The notes: a model not told the origin generated them from the letters alone. A stretch of DNA of 64,000 bases from Nitrospiraceae bacterium (GCA_003599505.1 QZKO01000028.1:1-64000), one strand, 5' to 3'; positions 25,928-34,211 are shown, counted from the first letter of the stretch. Numbers and translations: made by a program.

Positions 25928-26488
25928 TTGCTTATGAAAAAGATATTAGCCGTATTTCTGCTGGTTTTTGTTATAGGTTGCGCGAAAAGGCTGCCCCCGC
26001 CCGCTGAAACAAAAATGCCGAAAGAACCCGCGAGAGAAACCGTTGAGCCCGCAAAAAAGATAGAAAAAGAAGCTGTAAAGGAAACCGTAAGACCCAAAGA
26101 AGCTAAGCTGCAGGAAGAAGAACTGGCCCTGAAGGGCGAAGTGCCCGCTGCCTTGAAAGAAGTGCTGAACGATATATTTTTCGATTATGACAAGTACAGC
26201 ATACGGGACGACGCCAGACCCGGCCTTGATTCCATTGCCTCATATCTCAAAAAGGACACGGCTGCCGGCATTATAGTCGAAGGGCACTGTGATGAAAGAG
26301 GCACCAACGAATACAACCTCGCGCTCGGAGAAAAGAGGGCAAAGGCCGCAAAGGAGTATCTCACATCACGCGGTGTTGCTCCTTCAAGATTAACAGTGGT
26401 TACGTATGGAGAAGAAAAACCCGTCTGTACGGAACAGAATGAGGCCTGCTGGCAGAAAAACAGGCGGGCGCATTTTGCAGTGAAATAA
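25928..26488 (+). CDS. pal: Peptidoglycan-associated lipoprotein
   Basis: 186 residues. Signal peptide with lipobox VIGC (Cys near residue 18), a Lys/Glu/Pro-rich linker (25-75) and an OmpA-type peptidoglycan-binding domain: IFFDYDKYSIRDDARPGLDS, VEGHCDERGTNEYNLALGEKRA and RLTVVTYGEE. The outer-membrane anchor of the Tol system. A GGAGG ribosome site lies 8 nt before ATG. Confidence 0.96.
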   Translation: MLMKKILAVFLLVFVIGCAKRLPPPAETKMPKEPARETVEPAKKIEKEAVKETVRPKEAKLQEEELALKGEVPAALKEVLNDIFFDYDKYSIRDDARPGLDSIASYLKKDTAAGIIVEGHCDERGTNEYNLALGEKRAKAAKEYLTSRGVAPSRLTVVTYGEEKPVCTEQNEACWQKNRRAHFAVK

Positions 26489-26498
26489 ATTTAAGCAT

Positions 26499-27467
26499 AT
26501 GATTATCAAAAGACCTGTAAATATTTATACCGTTCTATACTGCTTACTCTTTACCCTTTCCCTTGCGTTTCTCCTCTCCGGGTGCGCCACAACAGACGAC
26601 ATGGGCAGGATGCAGTGGAACATCAATGACTTGAGGTCCGAGATAAAAAGTATTAAGGAAACAGCCCCCTCCCAGGTCGAGAGGGAAAAGCTTGACAGGA
26701 ATTTTCAGGAAATCCGGCAGGCGAACGAACTGACCTCAAAATCCGTTTCCGACCTGCTGGTGCAGACGCAGTCTCTCGCCAATGAATTCCGCACCCTTAC
26801 CGGCCGCTTTGAGGAAACGCGTTATCATGCTGATAAAAATTCAGCCGAAATGAAGGCTGAAAGAGAAAAGCTCGCTGCAAAGCTCGGAGAGATGGAGCTT
26901 GCGCTTGATGATGTAAAGAAGAAAGTGTCCCATCTGGAGGAAGTTGAGCGTTCCGCAAAGAAAGACGAATTAAAGCAGGACGAAGGAACAAAGCAGCCCG
27001 ATGACGCAGCTAAAACAGGAGAGACGGAAAAGAAAACCCCTGAAAAGACAGAAGACAAAAAAGAAGCCCCTAAACCGGACGTAAAGGATATTTACCTGGC
27101 AGGCTATCAGGCATACAATGAAGGCAAGACCGTGGAGGCAAGAGAAAAGCTGTCAACTGTCCTGAAAGATTATCCTGATAATGAATATACGGACAACGCG
27201 CGTTTCTGGATCGCGGAAAGCTACTATAAAGACGGCAACTATGAAGACGCCATCCTCGCGTACGAAGAGATTTTAAAAAAGAGTCCCAAAAGCGATAAGG
27301 TCCCGGGCGTCCTGCTGAAGCAGGGGCTTGCCTTTTACGCATTAAAGGATGAAAAAACCGGCAGGATAATCCTCGAAAAGCTTATTCAGGAACACCCGAA
27401 GTCGGACCAGGCAGGCATCGCTAAAAAGAAGCTCGGCAACCCCGCCCCTGCGAAAAAGAAAAAGTAA
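26499..27467 (+). CDS. cpoB: Tol-Pal system protein CpoB/YbgF
   Basis: 322 residues. Lipoprotein-like signal (lipobox LLSGC near residue 28), a coiled-coil region (about 35-150, Glu/Lys heptads), a charged linker rich in Lys/Glu/Pro (150-195) and C-terminal TPR repeats ('YLAGYQAYNEGKTVEAREKL', 'FWIAESYYKDGNYEDAILAY', 'LLKQGLAFYALKDEKTGRII'). In E. coli CpoB coordinates Tol with peptidoglycan synthesis; here it is lipidated rather than soluble. Its signal core overlaps three TACTCTT-type heptamers (26538-26558). Confidence 0.92.
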   Translation: MIIKRPVNIYTVLYCLLFTLSLAFLLSGCATTDDMGRMQWNINDLRSEIKSIKETAPSQVEREKLDRNFQEIRQANELTSKSVSDLLVQTQSLANEFRTLTGRFEETRYHADKNSAEMKAEREKLAAKLGEMELALDDVKKKVSHLEEVERSAKKDELKQDEGTKQPDDAAKTGETEKKTPEKTEDKKEAPKPDVKDIYLAGYQAYNEGKTVEAREKLSTVLKDYPDNEYTDNARFWIAESYYKDGNYEDAILAYEEILKKSPKSDKVPGVLLKQGLAFYALKDEKTGRIILEKLIQEHPKSDQAGIAKKKLGNPAPAKKKK

Positions 27468-27543
27468 TTACGGCTTGTCTATGTAATCAGATTATATGTT
27501 TTTTTATTATGCATAATCAGGCGTGATCCGTATGCCGGGTGGT

Positions 27544-27598
27544 GTAGGAGGAGGGGAATCATGAGATTCCGCCTTATATCCACTCAGTCGCCTCCTAC
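27544..27598. other. Structured intergenic segment (nested hairpins)
   Basis: GTAGGAGG (27544-27551) pairs with CCTCCTAC (27591-27598), enclosing a smaller GGAATC-ATGA-GATTCC hairpin (27555-27570). The flanking text CCGTATGCCGGGTGGTGTAGG reminds me of sequence found near the 3' end of some group II intron reverse-transcriptase loci, but no intron domains or reverse transcriptase are here. May be a retroelement scar or a small structured RNA. The rest of the gap 27468-27883 holds repeats only. Confidence 0.4.
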
Positions 27599-27636
27599 TC
27601 ATCCTCTCTTTTACTCCCTTTCGGGTTCCGTTCACA

Positions 27637-27690
27637 AGTATGACAAGGGGTTATGACAAGGGGTCAAGGGTTATGACAAGGGGTCAAGGC
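27637..27690. repeat. TATGACAAGGGGTCA-type heptamer array
   Basis: Words TATGACA, AGGGGTT and GGGGTCA alternate in 7-bp phase (14-bp superperiod). Related to the GGGTCAAG arrays at 35746, 42045 and 44112. Confidence 0.75.
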
Positions 27691-27733
27691 TTGAAGATGT
27701 CCTCAACTGTTGCTTTTTTCCACTTTCAAGCCC

Positions 27734-27750
27734 TGACCCCATACCTTCTG
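27734..27750. repeat. Left copy of 17-bp direct repeat TGACCCCATACCTTCTG
   Basis: Identical to 28786-28802. The two copies bracket the DUF4258/DUF2283 pair and the ORF6N pseudogene. Confidence 0.85.
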
Positions 27751-27883
27751 ATTCAATTATATCGCTGTTTTGGGAGTCGGGGAAGAGGGGAGTTCGTTCC
27801 GGCACTCCGATGTTTTCCTCATCAGACTTGCAAACAGCACTGCAAAATATGTATGATGTGTAAAATTTCAAGGGGACAGGCTG

Positions 27884-28153
27884 ATGAAAATTCGTATTGA
27901 CCTCCACACGCTCGGAAGAGCTTTGGAACGGGGTACTCATAAAGAAGAAATTATAGATGTGCTTCTTACAGGTGTCGATGCCCGGGCAAAAGGACATCGA
28001 AAATCTAGAGCCAAGGTATTCGACTATGGACAAAAGAGACTGGGTACATTCTATGAACAGAAAAAGGTTGAAGTGATTTATACGATTGAAAATGATACAA
28101 TAATTACGGTAACCGTCTATGTTTTTTATGGTAGCTGGGAGGGCAGGAAATGA
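27884..28153 (+). CDS. DUF4258-domain protein (toxin-like)
   Basis: 89 residues, opening IRIDLHTLGRALERGTHKEEI and ending in strand pairs (KVFDYGQKRLGTFYEQKKVE, VIYTIENDTIITVTVYVFYG), the DUF4258 pattern. Such proteins are frequently paired with DUF2283 proteins and may be RelE-like toxins, but this is not proven. A GGGGACAGG element sits upstream of ATG. The stop overlaps the DUF2283 start by 4 bp. Confidence 0.8.
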   Translation: MKIRIDLHTLGRALERGTHKEEIIDVLLTGVDARAKGHRKSRAKVFDYGQKRLGTFYEQKKVEVIYTIENDTIITVTVYVFYGSWEGRK

Positions 28154-28365
28154 AAATTACATATGACGACAAGACAGACCTTCTCTATATCCGGTTGGAC
28201 GAAAGCAAACAGGACGTTGTAAACAGACGCGTCGCTGATGATATTGTGCTTGATATCGGAGAAGGCGACAGGATCGTCGGAATAGAGATACTTGAAGCAT
28301 CCTCCCACGTAGACCTCAACAAGATATTGCCGATCCAGCATGAAGGGATCAGGGCGTCGGCGTAG
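28150..28365 (+). CDS. DUF2283-domain protein
   Basis: 71 residues with the DUF2283 signature 'YDDKTDLLYIRLDESK', 'VADDIVLDIGEGDRIVGIEI' and 'LEASSHVDL'. Coupled to the DUF4258 gene by ATGA overlap, so the two form one cassette; it would be the antitoxin or partner half. Function uncharacterised. Confidence 0.85.
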   Translation: MKITYDDKTDLLYIRLDESKQDVVNRRVADDIVLDIGEGDRIVGIEILEASSHVDLNKILPIQHEGIRASA

Positions 28366-28408
28366 AATTCCAAGATTTCATATTCTGATTGAACACAGCG
28401 GAGAAATC

Positions 28409-28729
28409 AGAGGTGGTCGCAAAATGCGACCACCTTAAAACCTCAGATTTTCTCCAAATCTTCCTTATGTTTTTACCGAGCACGGCGCGATAATGCTTGC
28501 GACGGTCTTAAACAGTTCGGTTGCTATTGAGGCGAGTATTCACGTCGTACGGGCATTCGTAAAACTCCGGGAAATTCTTTCAACTCATAAAAAACTGACT
28601 CTCAAATTACAGAAGCTTGAAAAGAGGATGGAAGAGCAGGATGAAAAGATTTATACAATCTTTGAAGCGATCAGCAGCCTGATGTCTCCGCCGGAGAAGA
28701 AGAAACGGGAGATCGGGTTTAAGAGGTGA
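28409..28729 (+). pseudogene. ORF6N-domain DNA-binding protein, C-terminal remnant
   Basis: Codons from 28460 on read LPYVFTEHGAIMLATVLNS, then ASIHVVRAFVKLREILSTHK, a coiled coil, and end PPEKKKREIGFKR. This is the second half of ORF6N-type proteins (phage/plasmid-linked DNA-binding proteins). The domain's N-terminal ORF6N part is missing. Upstream the frame gives RGGRKMRPP (28409-28435), typical of the segment before 'YVFTE', then a TAA stop (28436-28438). An ATG at 28493 could still yield a 78-residue fragment. Confidence 0.65.
28411..28435. repeat. Perfect 11-bp hairpin inside the ORF6N remnant
   Basis: AGGTGGTCGCA and TGCGACCACCT separated by AAA. Outer flanks (GGAGAAAT.. and ..GATTTTCTCC) extend the dyad imperfectly to about 28399-28455. 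Confidence 0.8.
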
Positions 28730-28785
28730 GGGGCATGAGGACGTATGGGGTGAGATTTTGCTTGACAACAAGCCTTTAAATGGGT

Positions 28786-28802
28786 TGACCCCATACCTTC
28801 TG
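28786..28802. repeat. Right copy of 17-bp direct repeat TGACCCCATACCTTCTG
   Basis: Identical to 27734-27750. The upstream GTATGGGGT (28743-28751) forms a dyad with the ACCCCATAC of this copy. Confidence 0.85.
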
Positions 28803-28877
28803 CAAGGCGAAGGCTTAACAATCCTTGCTCATAAAATCGGCAGAGCCGTTTATTACATGCTCAAAAGAAAAAAGGTT
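28803..28877 (+). pseudogene. IS110-family transposase C-terminal scrap
   Basis: 25 codons read QGEGLTILAHKIGRAVYYML followed by KRKKV, matching the end of IS110/IS1111 transposases ('ALSVLAHKLARAVYYMLKR...'). No N-terminal DEDD domain, no start codon and no IS ends are visible, so only a fragment remains beside the direct repeat. Confidence 0.5.
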
Positions 28878-29276
28878 CGCGGCTGTTATGTTTTCATGCC
28901 GCTCAATCTTTACAAACAATCTCTTAATCTTTTCATCTTGTATTTCCATAAAATGTATTTTCTCAAAAATATGAACGGGAAAACAACTAAACTTATAAAA
29001 AAGAAAAAAAGATAGTATTGCTTTCTTATTAAAGTACTTATAATTGTTAGCCAATATAAAAAGCTATAAAAAAATATTTACTTCAACCTTATTGTTTATT
29101 ATAAATTTGCTGAAAAGCCCCACTCTTGTGCAAAAATTGCCCCCGCTGTACAAAAAATTTAAACTCCGTAAGAGCGTGATTAATTCTACGGTGGGACGAG
29201 AAGGAAAGGCAAGAAAAATATTGGTTCTTCAGGTTTAAAAATGAGTGAGTTCATAAGGGATAATAGAGACCCTCCA
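28878..29276. other. A+T-rich gene-free stretch
   Basis: No convincing gene, promoter or terminator. Open stretches here have no family resemblance. Long A and T runs dominate until about 29100. Confidence 0.5.
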
Positions 29277-29450
29277 TTATCCCCCTCGCTTACTGAGCCT
29301 CTTCGCCAGCGCCTTTTCCCCTGCCTTCCTCAGGTCACGGCAGAGATCGGAAAGCTCACATGCAATCCGGAGCCTCTCTGCCGGAGAGAGTTTACCGACT
29401 GCCGCGGACTCTCTTTTTTTATTTAATCGCATGACCTTCGATTTTGCCAA
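29277..29450 (-). CDS. Small basic helical protein, unknown
   Basis: 57 residues from a TTG at 29450, which has a GAGGAGAGG ribosome site, or 51 from ATG 29432. Sequence: short basic start (MRLNKKRESAAVGKLSPAER), then one long amphipathic helix with two Cys (LRIACELSDLCRDLRKAGEK) and a basic tail. It resembles small helical proteins with 'SPAERL..A.ELSDLC' motifs found beside unrelated genes. No function inferred. Confidence 0.55.
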   Translation of the reverse strand: MAKSKVMRLNKKRESAAVGKLSPAERLRIACELSDLCRDLRKAGEKALAKRLSKRGG

Positions 29451-29523
29451 AATGCCTCTCCTCTGCTGAGACCTTACTTTTATAAAATCGTTGTTGAATT
29501 ATAACACAGCAATTTTAAAAAGC

Positions 29524-29605
29524 AGCTTTCAGCAATCAGCACTCAGCGCTCAGCCAAGGTGGTCTGTTTTTTTTTGAGCTGACCGCTAACAGCTAAAGCT
29601 TAAAG
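29524..29605. repeat. Inverted pair of CAGCAAT/CAGCTTT heptamer arrays
   Basis: Left arm CAGCTTT, CAGCAAT, CAGCACT and CAGCGCT; right arm AGCTGACCGCTAACAGCTAA; a T-run forms the loop. Very similar to the array at 61848-61924. Confidence 0.8.
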
Positions 29606-29610
29606 CCAAT

Positions 29611-31587
29611 TCAATACCCCTCTACTTCCCATTGTTCATAAGTCCTTTCCGGCAGCTCCTGGATAAACGGAGAAGGCCTTTTTATGATGGAGCCGTCGCG
29701 CCATCTGTCGTCCATAACGGGATAACAGAGGTAAAGCTCGTCTTTTGCCCTTGTGACCGCGACGTAAAACACCCTCCTCTCCTCTTCCTCTCCCTCAAGG
29801 CTGCCCATTGACTTTGCCGAGGGGAAGTTGCCGTCGGTAAGTCCTATGATAAAGACCCTCGACCATTCCAGCCCCTTTGCCCTGTGGATGGTGGAGAGCA
29901 CGATTGATTCACTCTCCTCTCCCGGCTCTACCACATCCTCTGCCTGAACGTTAGTAAGGAGCGCGAGGTCGCTCAGGAAGTCCTTTGTTGATTTGAAATG
30001 TTCGGAGTAATTTGAGAGCTGCTCGATGTCCTCAAGCCTGTCTTCATAATTTTCGTAACTGCTTTGCAGATAGGCAATGTAGCCTCTTTCGAGTATTTCC
30101 CTGATGGCCTCCGGGGGCCGGCTTAAAACTGTTTCGTCTTTTAATGTTTCCATGCTGCTTCTGTACTTTTGCCAGTTGGCCTTCGCCCTCTTTGTAAGCA
30201 TCTTTGAAACTCCGTCGGATACCGCTGTCTCAAGCGGCGTTTCAGAAGCGCTTATATGTTCCCAGATTTTTTTCGCGGTTATATTGCCGATGCCCGGGAC
30301 CAGTTTCAGTATCCTCGTCCACGAAATCTCATCCATGGGGTTTAACGCGGCCCGCAGGTATGAGATGACATCTTTTATATGCGCCTGCTCAAAGAAACGC
30401 AGGCCGGAGCGGACTTCATAGGGTATCCTTCTCCTTGTTAATTCCATCTGCAGGTCCATAGACTGATAATGCGACCTGTAAAGGACCGCGATCTCTCTCA
30501 TCGGCATACCTTCATCAATAAGGTCGAGAACCCTCTGTGAAACGAATTCAGCCTCCCGGGACCGGTTTTCCAATGGAACAAGGGCGGGCCTGGCCCCTGC
30601 CCTCTGAACGGAATTGAGGACCTTCGGAAATTGCCTTTTATTGTTGGCAATGCTCTCATTCGCGAGAGAGAGGATTTCATCCGTACTCCTGTAGTTCGTT
30701 GTCAGTTTAAATACTTTCGCGCCGGGATATCTCTCCGGGAAGTTTATTATATTATCGAAGCACGCGCCCCTGAAAGAGTAGATAGACTGTGCGTCATCTC
30801 CCACCACCATCAGATTTTTATGCCTTGACGCCATGAGGTCCACGATCTCCGCCTGGATCCTGTTGGTGTCCTGATATTCGTCCACGAGGATGTGCAGAAA
30901 CCTTTCAGAGAGTTTCTCCCGGACCGCCGGGACGTCAGTGAGTATCTTTTTCCAGTAAAGGAGGAGGTCGTCAAAGTCCACAAGGTTCATGGTCCTCTTC
31001 TTTCTGACATACAACTGACCGACCTTTTCAATCTCTTCGGCAAACACAAGAAGGTATGAGAAATCTTTTTCTATTACGTCAATAACCGTCCTGTCGGCCC
31101 CGGTTGAGCGGCTGATAACCTCAAGGAGGACCTTCGCCTTCGGGAACATGCTGTGCGTCCTCAGGCTGAGCTCCGCTATGCATGAATCAACGAGGTCCTT
31201 AGTGTCTTCACTGTCAAGGATTGTGAAATTGGTATTGAGGTTGACTGTGTCTCCATATTGTCTCAGGATAATATTCCCTATGTGATGAAACGTGCCTCCC
31301 CACACCCTCCTTGATTCTCCTTTTATAAGAAGCTCGACCCTGTGGAGCATCTCCCGCGCGGCCCTGTTCGTAAAGGTCAGCAGCATTATCCTTGAGGGAT
31401 AAATACCGCTCTCCATTAGATAAGCTACCCTGTAGGTCACGACCCTTGTCTTTCCTGAGCCTGCGCCTGCAATGACGAGCGAAGGGCCTTCGCCGGATGT
31501 TACCGCCTCCATCTGCTCGGGATTGAGGTAGGATGCGTAATCAATAGAGGGTTTAAAGTGCGGCGATGATTTAAGGTGGTATTTCAT
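29611..31587 (-). CDS. uvrD: UvrD/PcrA-like superfamily I DNA helicase
   Basis: 658 residues. SF1A motifs in order: Q-motif LNPEQMEAV (about 22-30), Walker A GAGSGKTRV (about 41-49), LTFTNRAAREM, Walker B VDEYQDTNRIQ (about 240), DDAQSIYSFRGA, TTNYRS, 'EARFVS'-like motif, and STIHRAKGLEWSRVF followed by VAVTRAKDELYL. Unwinds DNA in repair. Slightly shorter than UvrD (about 720), lacking the C-terminal tail, and may be a Rep/PcrA-type paralogue. Confidence 0.93.
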   Translation of the reverse strand: MKYHLKSSPHFKPSIDYASYLNPEQMEAVTSGEGPSLVIAGAGSGKTRVVTYRVAYLMESGIYPSRIMLLTFTNRAAREMLHRVELLIKGESRRVWGGTFHHIGNIILRQYGDTVNLNTNFTILDSEDTKDLVDSCIAELSLRTHSMFPKAKVLLEVISRSTGADRTVIDVIEKDFSYLLVFAEEIEKVGQLYVRKKRTMNLVDFDDLLLYWKKILTDVPAVREKLSERFLHILVDEYQDTNRIQAEIVDLMASRHKNLMVVGDDAQSIYSFRGACFDNIINFPERYPGAKVFKLTTNYRSTDEILSLANESIANNKRQFPKVLNSVQRAGARPALVPLENRSREAEFVSQRVLDLIDEGMPMREIAVLYRSHYQSMDLQMELTRRRIPYEVRSGLRFFEQAHIKDVISYLRAALNPMDEISWTRILKLVPGIGNITAKKIWEHISASETPLETAVSDGVSKMLTKRAKANWQKYRSSMETLKDETVLSRPPEAIREILERGYIAYLQSSYENYEDRLEDIEQLSNYSEHFKSTKDFLSDLALLTNVQAEDVVEPGEESESIVLSTIHRAKGLEWSRVFIIGLTDGNFPSAKSMGSLEGEEEERRVFYVAVTRAKDELYLCYPVMDDRWRDGSIIKRPSPFIQELPERTYEQWEVEGY

Positions 31588-31659
31588 AATGACGGTTAAT
31601 TCATTCTAATATATGTTGTTACGGGTTTCAAACCCGGTGTTGCCAAACCCGGTGTTGCC

Positions 31660-31687
31660 GTAGGGGCAATTCATGAATTGCCCCTAC
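31660..31687. repeat. 28-bp perfect palindrome overlapping a stop codon
   Basis: GTAGGGGCAATTCA followed by its exact reverse complement. The last bases supply the TAG stop of the ParB-like gene (31684-31686). Upstream 31621-31659 contains two ACCCGGTGTTGCC half copies. Confidence 0.9.
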
Positions 31688-32655
31688 AATTCATCCAGCA
31701 AATTCTCGAGGGCCTTCTTCATTTCAGGAGAGCTCACCTTATCCAGCAATCCGTCAAATTCCTTTATATCCTTCAGATGCACCGTAACATCAACATTCTT
31801 GTTCTCAAGCGTCCTGTCCCACTCCAGGGATATTTCACGCGGGAGATTCAGACCCTCAACCGTTTTATCCATCTTTACCTGCACCCCTGATAAAACCGGG
31901 AACCGCTTCCTGCGGATAAGCTCCCGCAGCCTCTCGGTTTTGTCTCTCGGACTTTGGGTCGACCCCATGATTTCCGCAACGCCCGGCTCACCCGGAAAGT
32001 CGGCAATGGTTTTATTCTGCGCCCGCAGATAATCCTTCAGGTTTGAAGCGATTTCATCCATAATGGAAGCGGTCAACTGGATGTCCGGCCTCCACGCCAT
32101 CAACTGCGAAAGTATTTCTTCCGGATAATGGGTCAGATTAAGTATCTGCTTCAGGGAAAACTTCTTTTCATGGCAGAACAATTTCAATTCATCGGGCAAG
32201 GCATTCACCCTCCTGCAATCCTTCAGAAAATCACTGTAAGGTCTGAACCCGAAAGCAGGACAGAGGAAGTTCAATATCCATGATTCCGGCGAGTCCCTGT
32301 CCATCGCAAAACAGATGAACCGGACTTTATTCATGATGCTCTGTTCAATACCGCTTCTCTTATTGCAGAGGATGAAGGTAAAGATATCCGTTACCGGAGT
32401 AGTATCCGGAAGTATTACAGCGCTGATTTCATTAAAGTGATTGCGAAGCGCAAACTGAATACGCTTCCTCCCGTCAATCAGATGAAGCTGTCCGCCTTTG
32501 TCACTTTGAATAATGACAGGGTGGATTATGCCCATATTGGCGAACGAATCTTCAAGGCCCGTCTTATCAAAATCCGGTTCATAAAGAACGCCGCCCGGCG
32601 AGAAACGGCTTTTCTCAACAAAGATATCGTTTATATTTACGTTCTGAACAGTCAT
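31684..32655 (-). CDS. ParB/Srx-fold nuclease-like protein
   Basis: 323 residues. Residues about 1-90 have the ParB-N pattern: VNINDIFV, LEDSFANMGIIHPVIIQSDK and HLIDGRKRIQFALRNH (about 57-72), the nucleotide-binding box of the ParB/sulfiredoxin fold. Residues 90-200 are helical, like the ParB HTH region, but no clear DNA-binding helix is recognised. There is no ParA next to it, so plasmid-type partition is unlikely. It sits 13 bp downstream of the nucleosidase-glycosyltransferase fusion on the same strand, suggesting a joint but unknown role. The last residues and stop come from a palindromic repeat. Confidence 0.75.
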   Translation of the reverse strand: MTVQNVNINDIFVEKSRFSPGGVLYEPDFDKTGLEDSFANMGIIHPVIIQSDKGGQLHLIDGRKRIQFALRNHFNEISAVILPDTTPVTDIFTFILCNKRSGIEQSIMNKVRFICFAMDRDSPESWILNFLCPAFGFRPYSDFLKDCRRVNALPDELKLFCHEKKFSLKQILNLTHYPEEILSQLMAWRPDIQLTASIMDEIASNLKDYLRAQNKTIADFPGEPGVAEIMGSTQSPRDKTERLRELIRRKRFPVLSGVQVKMDKTVEGLNLPREISLEWDRTLENKNVDVTVHLKDIKEFDGLLDKVSSPEMKKALENLLDEL

Positions 32656-32668
32656 GGAATTAGATATT

Positions 32669-34141
32669 TTACATCTTCCTCAATGATTCAAGCATCCCCC
32701 TGCACTCCTCTGCCTCATTCCTCTTCCCCCTCTTTTCATACCCGTTAATCAGGATGGTCAGCTTCTTTGCAAGTACCCTGATAATCTTCTCCCTGTAGTG
32801 TCCGTCAGGTTCCTGCTCCAGCAATCTCATCAGCGACCTCACCCTGAACCTGTCCATCGCAGGATATCTCCGCGACAACTGATCGCTATGCCCGCCGTAT
32901 TTGATAACGGAAAAAGACGGTTCAAGGCCCACCGGATGACGCCGGGATATTTTAAGCCACAGGTCGTAATCTTCGCAGACAGACAGGCCTTCATCGAATA
33001 AACCGTATTGCTCAAGCAGCGATTTCCTGACAAGTACTCCGGAAGGAGATACAAGACACCGCTCAAGCGACTTTTCCCATATCCAGCCTTCCGGCTTTTT
33101 ATGATGCCTGCAGGGATTGACCCTCGCCCCGTTCCGTATCCAGACTTCCTCCGACTGGAGTATCCGGTAGAAAGGATATTTCCCCAGGTATTCGACCTGG
33201 TCCTTCAGTTTGTCCTTTTCCCAGCAGTCATCGGAATCAAGAAAGGCGACCCACTCGGTTTTTGCGCGTTTAACGCCTTCATTCCTTGCCGGTGACGGGC
33301 CTGAATTACGCGACAGAAAAACAGGAGTGATTTTTTCGTAGTAGCTCCTCAGGACATCTTTTGTTTTATCGTCAGAGCAGTCATCGACAACGATAATCTC
33401 ATCCGGCCTGTGGGACTGGGACAATACGGAATCGATCGCGCGTCCGATGGTTTGCTGCCGGTTGTGTACAGGGATTACCGCGGTTATTCTTGAGGGGTTA
33501 TCTTCTGTGAAACTGAAAAGGCCTGTCAGTTTTCGCGCGAACAAAGCGAGATTGGCGTTAAAGTCCGAAAGCATATTCCCATCGGAAAAATCCGTGCTGA
33601 ATTTCAGACAATGGAAGCTGATGCCGCATTCGCTGAAAATTTTTGCCTGTGAGTAGCATTCCATATCAATAGCATCATGTCTTTTCCAGGCATCAGGGAA
33701 GGCGCCGTTACAGGTTTTTCCGACGCTGAGAAGGGAATGGACCTCAACCGCGTCTTCCTCAAACGGAAACGGGAGTCTCATGTCGAGTTTCAGCGTGTCA
33801 CCGCCTTCGTTCGCAGAGTAACGCGGTCTTATCCATCGGGCGACCGGATATTCCCGTTTCAAGAGACCGCATGTTCCGATGTTAACGACAAAAAGCGGGC
33901 CCACGTGGTCCCTTATCCAGCGCGCTGCATCTTCATTCGCATCGGGTCCCGGCCCGGTTATCACTATCAGAATGCCTGAAGAGAAACTTTGCTGTTTAAT
34001 GGCCCCGGACTTCAAGGCCTCGATAGTATGCACCGGTATTCCATGAGTTACAAACCAGTCCCCTGGAACTTCCTTTTTCAGGGCGGCTGTGACGACAAGC
34101 TTGATATCAGGGGATTTTTGTAATTTAATTTTCATGTACAA
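32669..34141 (-). CDS. Nucleoside phosphorylase-like domain fused to family 2 glycosyltransferase
   Basis: 490 residues with two domains. Residues 12-210 resemble purine nucleoside phosphorylase/MTA-SAH nucleosidase: VVTAALKKEVPGDWF, GPGPDANEDAARWI, VVNIGTCGLL (85-94), DAIDMECYSQAKIF (157-169, the Met-Glu ribose contact) and STDFSDGN. Residues 217-440 are a GT-A glycosyltransferase: AVIPVHNRQQTIGRAIDSVL, VVDDCSDDKT, FLDSDDCWEKDKL (DxD region 302-304) and SVCEDYDLWLKISR. A helical tail follows. The combination is unusual; the first domain might handle a nucleotide by-product or a nucleoside signal. No signal peptide, so it is cytoplasmic. Confidence 0.82.
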   Translation of the reverse strand: MYMKIKLQKSPDIKLVVTAALKKEVPGDWFVTHGIPVHTIEALKSGAIKQQSFSSGILIVITGPGPDANEDAARWIRDHVGPLFVVNIGTCGLLKREYPVARWIRPRYSANEGGDTLKLDMRLPFPFEEDAVEVHSLLSVGKTCNGAFPDAWKRHDAIDMECYSQAKIFSECGISFHCLKFSTDFSDGNMLSDFNANLALFARKLTGLFSFTEDNPSRITAVIPVHNRQQTIGRAIDSVLSQSHRPDEIIVVDDCSDDKTKDVLRSYYEKITPVFLSRNSGPSPARNEGVKRAKTEWVAFLDSDDCWEKDKLKDQVEYLGKYPFYRILQSEEVWIRNGARVNPCRHHKKPEGWIWEKSLERCLVSPSGVLVRKSLLEQYGLFDEGLSVCEDYDLWLKISRRHPVGLEPSFSVIKYGGHSDQLSRRYPAMDRFRVRSLMRLLEQEPDGHYREKIIRVLAKKLTILINGYEKRGKRNEAEECRGMLESLRKM

Positions 34142-34159
34142 AATATTTTTAACAGGGTA

Positions 34160-34171
34160 TAGAATATTCTA
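34160..34171. promoter_or_regulatory. Small palindrome in the divergent ComF/fusion-gene spacer
   Basis: TAGAATATTCTA is a perfect 12-bp dyad centred in the 70-bp divergent spacer. It could be an operator; no factor is implied. Confidence 0.3.
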
Positions 34172-34211
34172 CACCGTGTATTATGACAGTTGCTATCTGT
34201 GACAGCTTTTT

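Noticed and set aside
28758-29015. Possible 85-residue gene
   Set aside because: Only codons 28803-28877 resemble anything (an IS110 transposase end). The rest is AT-rich text with no support.
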